NCBI RefSeq assembly: GCF_901709675.1 | Contig: NC_051095.1 | Coordinates: forward strand, 5,269,956 to 5,333,955 | Length of the DNA: 64,000 nucleotides | Reading direction: 5' to 3' | Source: Syngnathus acus | Taxonomy: Eukaryota; Chordata; Actinopteri; Syngnathiformes; Syngnathidae | Shown here: piece after piece, positions 56,277 to 64,000 of the stretch | How the letters are laid out: each line of letters starts with the position of its first letter | How positions within the stretch are numbered: position 1 is the first letter of the stretch | Made by a program: the position numbers and the translations under genes | The notes under the pieces: model-generated | What the model was told of the DNA's origin: nothing | Database searches by the model: none | What the model saw: the letters and a program-made list of their open reading frames with translations, nothing else

Positions 56277-59200
56277 TCAATCTCTGGGAAGACATTCGTC
56301 CTCGGTGATGCCCTGAGCCTTCAGCTCCTCCAGAACGTTGTCCAGGTGGCCCGGGTCGGGATAGCCGTGGCCCGTCAGGTTGGAGCCGAACTCCGTCTTG
56401 TGGTGCACCTCGTTCCAGATGACCGTGTCCGACTCGCCGGTGGTGCTGGACGTACCCACCGAGAATATGAGGCGGCGGTCCCACGCCACCAGGAGCAGCC
56501 TCAGAACCTGAACAAGTAAGATTTCCTCAAAGTGTGCTCCCTCCAGTGGCATCAGAAAAATCAGCCTCAAGGCTACAGCCCCCCCACCCCCCTCGGCCTT
56601 CGTCTAGGAATTCTTAACAATACCTTTCGGCCTTTGTCGCTGTCCGGGAGGTAACAGTGTCTTGGGAAGCCACGGGCGGTGAAGGGTTTGCCGGGGTTTG
56701 GGTGCTCCAGGTCCTAAAGAGCAACACGTTCATGACCTCAAGCGAGGCAAAATCCGCACGGGACGACGCCCACAACGACGCCATGTCGGCGGCGCTACCT
56801 GAATGCCAGGAGGAATGTTGTAAATGATGCGGATGGTTTTGCAGTCAGGATGTCCGGGGAGCGAGTGGGGGATGACGTGGTACTCCATCTTGCCCGGAGG
56901 CTGGTTCCCGGTTTTGACGCCGTATATGGTTTTGCACGTGGGGCACTGCAGGCTGCCGTCCTTGTTGCCGTTGTTGTACATGGCCACCAGGCACTGCAGG
57001 TGGTACTGGTGGCCGCACTGCGCCAGGCGACCCACCAACTCTGCGCGGGAGATGCCGCCCACGCCGGGGCCTTTGTAGCCCGATGGACCCGATAGGACTT
57101 CCATGCAGATGGTGCAGTCCTGCACGGTTGCAAACACACTTCCGTGACTTGCTTTGCTTTTTTTGCCTTTTCAAACTCCCAACATATTTGGGGACTAACA
57201 AATTACCTCTTCAGGGGGATTTCGAACTTTCTGAAGGTATCTCTTAACCACCTCCTCGGGGGTCCTACCTATGACAAGAAAATGGAGCGTGAGACAATTC
57301 GATGCGCTTCCTGAATGTGTGGTTTTTTTGTTCTCTCTGTCAAGTTCCAGACCTTTGCGGGCCTGCTTCTTGGTGGTTTTGCGACAGCAGTGGCCCAGAC
57401 CCGGTACGGGTTTGATGTCGCTCTTGCTGACAGGCGGTGGGTGAAGCACCAGCTTGGGAGGACGGGTCAGGCAGACGGGAAGACCCGCCGCACTCATAAG
57501 GATGCCGGTAATCCCTAAAAAGAGAACACGCAAAACAGTTTACAAATTTTCATAATCATAACACCAATTAAACTACCGTACACATCCCTAAATTAAACAG
57601 TTGCCTATTTACAAGAAAAAGTTCAAACATTAGGATAACAAATTCTTTTGAAATCTTGGAAAAAAAGGAAAAAAAACATTTCTAAAGACTGACAGCATAA
57701 CTTGTTCCAATGTTTATCAGTGTGCTCACCGGCTAGGGCAGGGTGCACAGGGCTGGAACCGTTCAGGTTCTTGACGGGAACCGTCGGCACCCTGCAACAC
57801 AAAGTAGACATCCATTGATAGGTGACAGGTCACCCTTAAGGCGCTAAAATCCGATCAGTCTGTTGTGCGCGCAGCTGGCCGCAACATATGTCAAGTTCAA
57901 TTCCACGTCAGCAGGTCATGAATGTGAGCGGTTTAGATGAGTAAACCACTTTGGCGGTTTAAAAAAAATAAAAAATAATAAATTGCTATCTTGCGTCATG
58001 AGCATAATATTGAGAGAACTGGAAGGCATTGTTCATCCGAGGTTTGGCTACGTGGTTTGTCGCCATTTCATTTTACTCGTGAACTAGCATAGCGTTGCTT
58101 TCATAGATTTGTGTCGGGAAGTTAAAGCTGACTTCCATCCGAAATCCAAATAGTCAATCTAATGGCAAAACATCACACTGGTCAACAGCACATTTTAATA
58201 AGAGATGATTTTGTGTGTCCCTTAAGATAGTTTTAAGGCTGATTTCAAAATTGTCTCTTTTTTTTCTTCCAAACGCATCATGTTTTTGAGATTTTTTTGT
58301 TTTTGTTTTAAATTTGACCGATAAAAACTTGCGCAATATGCATTTTATCAAACGTATGGCGTTACAGAAAAAAATCCACCAACACTTCATTAATAAATAC
58401 TAATATGCATATATTACATTTTAGATTATTATTATATTACTATTATGAAAACATGATGTGTTAGAGAAAAAAAATGACGGCAGAAAATTTAGCATCTCTG
58501 ATTTAAAAAAAAAAATCTGTACAAAATGTCGACCTGTGTTATTTTACAACGTTAATTTTTTAAAATAAAGTAAACAGTCCGTTCAATACTTACGGCCGCC
58601 CACTTTTGATCACAGTCATCTTCGAGAATATTTCGATAATCCAGATGGCGGGGCAATAAAGTGCTCCTGCTCCGACGGTTGAGCCGAACGGCAACGTGAT
58701 TTGTGGCGCCTCGCCTCGCTCTTTTATAGCGCTAATCCGCCTTTTCCCATCTGCTGACTTAACTCAAGTTGTAGGCCATTCAGTCGTCACATTACGGATT
58801 ACCACTGAGGCCATAAGGAAGCTAATTTCTCCATCATGGGGCTCCCATCTTTCCTTCTGCAAACCTTCACACAATTTGGCTAATCCAAAATTGTATTGTG
58901 GTATTTTAGATTTTGTGGAAGCTGAAATATTTTTCCCCCTCAAGAATAGTACTTTTTTATTTAAAGATTTTATTTGATTGAATTAGTATAATTTTATTTA
59001 TTCACATTATTGCACTCCCCTTTTTATACTAATATATATTTATTTGTATTTGGATGATTGCATATTTGATTCTGCGAAAGAGGAAACAAAACCATTCGTT
59101 ATTTTTCCACTGTTGTGGTTACCCGAGCTCAGTAATACAAACCGCTCGCAGTTTTCTGCAAATCTTGTCCTTATTAAGCCAGAAACAGAAAATCCTCTCA

Positions 59201-61890
59201 GGGTACGTACAGATAAATATCAAACATCAGGTTTCTGTTCTGGTCAACGTGATTACACTTCCGGCGGCTATATTGGTTTGTTTACCAACAAGCAAGCAGA
59301 AGCATGTCAGCAAGTCACGTTTTTTGGATTGCGGCTAATCTCCCGGCATTAGGCCAGCTTCCATCTGGGACTAGGAAACTTTTGCACATGAGCAACTCTT
59401 AAATGAAGTGAGAAAATATATATGTAGATAGCTCGTGACTACCCTACCCCTAAGTTTTTCTTACATGTTCCCACAGGCAATAAAAAAAATTCAAAATCCT
59501 AGCAAAACACATTTTGTTGAAAAAAAAAAAAAAGACGCAAATTTGGACTGTTTTTTAAATTCCTTAAATCCCGCAAAAACACGGTCCTAAATGTCCAGTC
59601 CTAGTAAAATGGCCACTACATGCACTGTTGTGGCTTGGTCCATCATAATACTTGTAAACTGATATAAAAAATAGGGATTAAAATAGCACATACACACATC
59701 TATATTCACACATGTATCCTCCACCACCTAATCCCGCTAACTAACAAATCAAGTGACCAAAATCTTGTAAGGTAATCCCAACACCGCTTGCCCTTGGCGC
59801 TCTTGCCCGAGATAATCAGTTAACAACAGGTGGTACTCTCTCTGGATTTTGATCAGAAGGGCTTTTGATTTTCTGACGTGGGTGCCAGCAGGCTCACCCA
59901 TCTGCCGGAAGTACTCTCACCTGAAAACGTGACCTTCCTCCAATGTCCTGACTAATATGCAAGTGTGTCAAAACCGTGTCTACTCACCCTGAGGCGATGA
60001 GAGCGCGGGACTGAGCCATGGCGAGACGCTGGAGCGCCGGTCGGCTCAGCCCCGCCAGGCTGGACCGCGGTGGCAGAGTTGTAGTCAGCGGGCCCAGCAC
60101 GCGGGCGGAAGGTGAGGGCGCGCCGGCCGAGGCGAGAGGCGGGCCCGGAGCGGGCGCCGCAGGAGTCGAACAGGGCGGCGAGGTGGAAGGGTGAGGCTGG
60201 GTGGACAGTGAGGGCGGCGGCGGTGGGGGGAGCGATGGGGGCGGCGGGCGGCCGGAGTTCAGTGACAGGGCGGTGGTGGCCGAGCTGAGAAGGGAGAGCG
60301 AGTGTGCGAAGCCGCCGCTCGTACCCGTACTCGCCATAGCGAGACCGCCGCCCGTCGCCCCGACTACGGACGTCCTATGAGGGGAGAACGACCGTGAGAT
60401 GGAGGGCAGTCGTGGGAGGGTGAGTGACCAGGCCCCTCCAGGGATCAAATGACTGCTAAGTTTGGGACTAGGCGGTTTAGTCTGAGGTGGTCTCCGACCC
60501 AGAGTTTGAGCGTTGGACACAGTGCCCACCTTGACACTGAGCAGCAGCATGCACTGCTGGCAGGCGCAGGGCGCTCCCAAAGAGGTGATAGCTGAAGCGG
60601 GGAGTGCCCCGCTGGGGTACGCGCTACCATTGCCTCCCCCCGCACCGCCCATCCTGATTCCCGCACCCCCTGCGGTAATGTCCGTAAATCCTCCGGGGTG
60701 TGGAGCGGACGCGGGTGCCCACGCGTGCTGGGATTTGGGCAGGGGGCCTGACACCAAGGGGTACGCTAAATCGGCGCGTCGCTGAATGCGACGGCATCGC
60801 CGCGTCTGCCCGTTGATTTGGGTCATACTCCCAAAGTCGATAAGGTAGCAGAAACCCAGCGGTGACAGGTCCAGCCAGGGCTGCTGGCGGTCCCGCGCCG
60901 CCTGGATGGCGATGCCCACCTCCGTGTCATACGGTGTCCAACTGCCCACGTCGTTCTCCCACTCCCACAGCCAGCCCTGGCCGGGCGCTGAGGTGGGCTC
61001 ATAGAAGCCACGCCGGACCGCTCGAAGGGTGCCTGTGAATTGGCAAAAGTGGCCGCATCAATAATCAAAGTAGGGACGTTCCATACCACATTTTTCGCTT
61101 TGTTTTCAACATCAACGATGGAAAGAAACATGTGCCGCAAATTGCCAGGTTGAATTCCCACCTGCAATCTATGTCACTCCCATTTAAATGTGGGATGGCA
61201 AATGCCTTTTGATGCAGTATGTAACAGGTCACTCGGTCTATATATTAGTAGAAAAAATATACGGCACGCTATTCGTATTGCAGGGAAGCACTGTTCTACC
61301 TCCAAAGGTGGAAAATGTGAGGCTTGATTTCTTCCACCATTCAGCGTCGCTGCCGTTTAACAGAAAAGCCCCGGCTTTTAGTGAAAGCGGCTCATATACT
61401 CGAGCCTATCCCTGCTGACATCGGGTGAAAAGCAGACTACACCCTGAACTGGTCGCTAGCAGGGCACATGCATGCCCATCCTAAATATTCCCCCTGAGTC
61501 AACTTGTTGCATTGATGCATTTTGACGTTCTAATTATTTCTTGGGCGTGTTGGCTTTGTATGTGCACCGCGTCCCATTACTTTCGGACAAGTTGCACAAT
61601 GCACATGCACGAGTGCAAAAACAAGACGTCATTTTTGCGCCAGAAGAAAGAAAGATGCCTCCGGAACGGGCCGCTCACCCACCCGTGTCCTGGCGGAACT
61701 GGTGCATGGACTGCAGGTCGATGATGTAGGGCGAGAGGCGAGAGTCCACCTGGCCGAGGACCACGCTAGCGCAGCGCGGGTCGCTCCGGATGACCGCCTC
61801 GATGTGGTGACATACCGCCGGGCTGTAGGGCCGCCAGCGGCCGTGCTCATTCAGCCATTCCCACACGACCGCGGCGGACGCGAGTAACAT
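56277..61890 (-). CDS. dtx4: Deltex-family E3 ubiquitin ligase DTX4
   Basis: Eight exons: 61890-61683, 61032-59988, 57791-57730, 57514-57353, 57268-57207, 57119-56799, 56713-56624, 56507-56277; 726 residues, consistent phases. Exons 1-2 carry two WWE domains ([28 protein letters not shown]), which in Deltex proteins bind Notch or ADP-ribose. A proline-rich disordered segment follows, then the conserved linker [21 protein letters not shown] and [20 protein letters not shown], a RING (514 on: [24 protein letters not shown]) and the Deltex C-terminal domain ([20 protein letters not shown]). The whole is closest to DTX4 among Deltex paralogues by the linker sequence. It is longer than the human protein (619), mostly through exon 2, which adds Gly-, Pro- and Ser-rich runs. 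An internal promoter may give a short form (see 58594-58619). Confidence 0.93.
58594..58619 (-). CDS. dtx4: Candidate alternative first exon of dtx4
   Basis: ATG at 58619 gives eight codons (MTVIKSGR) plus two nt and ends at a strong donor CC|GTAAGTAT in phase 2. The next dtx4 exon (57791) begins with one nt and needs phase 2, so the join is in frame and gives a 317-residue protein with linker, RING and C-terminal domain but no WWE domains. A TATA box lies about 100 nt upstream. Use is inferred from these signals. Confidence 0.6.
58721..58728 (-). promoter_or_regulatory. TATA box for internal dtx4 promoter
   Basis: TATAAAAG on the minus strand inside dtx4 intron 2, in a locally GC-rich segment. 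A start site about 30 nt further would leave a 5' UTR of about 70 nt before the ATG at 58619. Confidence 0.5.
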
Positions 61891-62355
61891 CCTACTCGGT
61901 GTCGTCCCGACACATCAACGACGACGAAAGCAGCAGCAGCAGCATCGCGACAGCACGCCAACGTCCATCTTGTAGTGTTGACGTTTTGTGTGTGCGCGTT
62001 ATTTGCAACATAATCGGCACAGATGCAAATCGTACCTGCCGTGTTTGTAGTTCCGGGTGTGCAGCAGCAACTGGTCGACCCCCCCCCCCTACCAACCGAC
62101 ACCGACCAGGCCGTAAAAAAAAAGAATAAATCACTCTAAAGTCAAAATACTAATGACGTGGTTGAATTAAAACAAATAACCATATGAGGGAAATTAAACC
62201 CAAAATAAATTTGACAGCTCAGTCTACTGACAGTCAATGAAAATAGAGATCGTTATTTCTGTAATTCTTAGTTATTCTGTATTTATTAGAGATCGTTATT
62301 TCTGTAATTCTTCGCAATTATTTTCATCCCAGTTTCAAAACTATAACATAAAATG
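61891..62355. other. dtx4 5' flank
   Basis: Next to the dtx4 start is a GC-rich 5' flank with a short CAG/CTG run (61930-61945). Further up it turns AT-rich. A perfect 26-bp direct repeat occurs at 62244-62269 and 62287-62312 (tagagatcgttatttctgta...). Confidence 0.6.
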
Positions 62356-62427
62356 TGGAGATGCCGGGGATTGAACCCGGGACCTCATACATGCGAAGCA
62401 TGCGCTCTACCACTGAGCTACATCCCC
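62356..62427 (-). tRNA. tRNA-Ala (anticodon CGC)
   Basis: A 72-nt cloverleaf without intron. The acceptor stem GGGGATG pairs with CATCTCC and has the G3:U70 wobble that identifies alanine tRNAs, with discriminator A. The D arm contains TAGCTCAGTGG (box A), the anticodon arm CATGC-TTCGCAT-GTATG carries CGC, and GGTTCAATCC is box B. A T4 tract for polymerase III termination follows within 10 nt. CCA is not encoded, as normal for eukaryotes. Confidence 0.97.
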
Positions 62428-62983
62428 ACCATGCGGACAAGTCGACAGAATTATATTCTTATTCATCATCTACTGCCAGTGCACGAAATTACGTTATTGT
62501 ATTGGTTTGCCACTGTATAATTATAGATTAATGTCATAACATGATATCTGCCATGACACATAATGATCTTTTTATCATAAGTACAGCAGCTATTGGTCAA
62601 ATTGGAGCTTTAGTGGTGTTTATTTATTTTTCAAGTGACAAAGAATCAGGGCATTTATCAGGCCTATTGTCACTTTTGAGACATTACATTATTTCTAAAG
62701 TCATTGAGGACTTTTGGAGAAAAACCTCGCCCAAGTATGAAAGAGGAATGTCTATTTCATTTATCTGTAGTTGGGTTAGGGTCAATCGAGACATTTGGAG
62801 AAACTACCATTTTCTGAAACCCTTTTAAGGAAATAAAATTTTCCAAGGAATTTCTGGATTCTCTGGAGAAACCCTAGATGTCTGAAGCTCATGTAGACAT
62901 GCGAAGGAAGCGCGGATTTGACATGTTACGTTTATTGACAATTGAATGGAAAACTAGCATCTCTGAGACTCTTGTGTTGTCTG
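62428..62983. other. Spacer between tRNA and membrane-protein gene
   Basis: AT-rich, with no exon recognised. The 3' UTR of the upstream gene must lie next to 62983. Confidence 0.6.
62931..62936 (-). terminator. Candidate polyadenylation signal
   Basis: AATAAA on the minus strand about 48 nt after the stop codon of the membrane-protein gene. Confidence 0.5.
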
Positions 62984-63942
62984 CTAGTCATCCTGCTCAG
63001 ACCACATGACACTCTTGGAGAACTGATTTAAATTGATAAAAACATCAGTCCCCCTCGATTCCTCTTGTGTCTCACTCTCTCTCCTTGCCTTGACGCTCCA
63101 CCCCTGTGGCTTGCCATCTTCACCATTCTGGCTCCCATCACTCGATGCACTACAATACTCTGCCTTTTGTCTGGGCTCCTCCTGAAAATCCTGCATTTCT
63201 TCTCCGTCTTCGTCAGAACTGCCATGGGGCCATAATTGAACTCCCAGGCGGTTCTCCAGGACAGCTGCCATCGTTCTGGCGCGGTCCCGGAGACCCCCTT
63301 CTCCATAGACAACACGCTGTAAAGTGTATTGTCCGTTGGTCTCCCTGTTCAACTTCTTGTAGAAGACGATGAGCAGCAGAAGCAGGATGACGAAGATCAA
63401 AAAAAGCAAGACGACAGTCGCGGTAGAGTTAGCCATACCTGAAGCAAAGATGGAGGGACAATGGTCGCTGAGTTTCCTAAAAACATGTTGTAGCACCTTC
63501 TTGTCAAGACACATCCAAAAAAAAAAGCTAATTTTTGGCCTTATTTTAAATCGCAATCATAAGCCACATTACTGTTTCGTTGTCACACAGTATATACATA
63601 CAGAGAAAATGATAGATAGGCCCGCCTGCGTGCACAGGAAGTGGGCAGACAGCATGCAGTTTTTGCTGATTTCCTGAAGCAATGGCAATTGAGAAGCATT
63701 AGACAGCTTGCAGAGCATGCACTATTGTAATAGTCCAACAAATGTCTTTCAAAAAAGTGACAATACTAGAATTATTGTTAGTTAAAAACACAATGTTAAA
63801 ATTAAGACTAAAACATAATAATGGCAAAAACAACTTACCCATGTTGTGAACGAGTGGTTCGTAGGAGAAAAAAATGTTAAGAGCAGCCGACTTGACTTGT
63901 TTCGAGTGCAACGTGATATTGAGGCGAAGCGGAAAATGCGAG
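62984..63942 (-). CDS. Single-pass membrane protein, 3' part of an unrecognised gene
   Basis: Two exons are visible: 63942-63839 (acceptor after a long pyrimidine tract, enters in phase 2, donor ATGG|GTAAGT) and 63438-62984 (to the stop). The joined frame reads an extracellular-looking stretch with one glycosylation site (NIT), a second site (NST), then about 20 hydrophobic residues (VVLLFLIFVILLLLLIVF), a basic stop-transfer YKK and an acidic, Gln/Ser-rich cytoplasmic tail of about 120 residues. The tail begins with the orderly stretch YTLQRVVYGEGGLRDRART and ends SEQDD. This is a type I topology. Earlier exons, including any signal peptide, lie beyond the window. I do not recognise the family. 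An alternative is that ATG within exon 2 starts the protein. Confidence 0.6.
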
Positions 63943-64000
63943 CTGATTTGTAGGAGGGATGAGGTGGAGGAATAGCAAATACTGTACATACGATATAGAA

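Overview
This is nuclear DNA of a teleost fish, probably a compact-genome percomorph. The evidence is intron-rich vertebrate genes with short GT-AG introns, AT-rich noncoding DNA, hAT-type non-autonomous transposons, a long tetranucleotide microsatellite and a eukaryotic tRNA-Ala with G3:U70. Every gene I can support lies on the minus strand, so the text reads best from high to low coordinates. Exon models were built by hand from splice sites, intron phase and recalled family sequence. All complete models close in frame from ATG to stop.

Layout from high to low coordinates: the 3' end of an unrecognised single-pass membrane protein gene (62984-63942); tRNA-Ala(CGC) (62356-62427); dtx4, a Deltex E3 ligase (56277-61890); msantd1 (51565-53670); rgs12 (32531-49515); hgfac (24035-29997); dok7 (13873-23516); intronless adra2c (10857-12080); and a two-exon HMX-class homeobox gene, probably hmx4/SOHo (5358-7379). 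Most of the first 5.3 kb and the spacers between genes are noncoding.

The order msantd1-rgs12-hgfac-dok7-adra2c-HMX matches human 4p16. Human dtx4 is on another chromosome, so a rearrangement boundary probably lies between msantd1 and dtx4. The genes are not one pathway. They share a neighbourhood and cover synaptic and receptor signalling (dok7, adra2c, rgs12), a pro-growth-factor-activating protease (hgfac), Notch-linked ubiquitination (dtx4) and transcription (HMX, msantd1).

The most useful observations are these: a dok7 reading frame that continues about 300 residues past the usual C-terminus into an IRS-like tyrosine-motif tail; a TATA-driven internal first exon of dtx4 that would give a Deltex without WWE domains; two candidate internal first exons in rgs12; a 75-nt GC-AG intron in msantd1 that can be retained in frame; decayed tandem copies of the adra2c 3' end just downstream of the gene; two related hAT elements with target duplications; and a 27-bp perfect palindrome. 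I found no viral, CRISPR, operon-like or toxin system.
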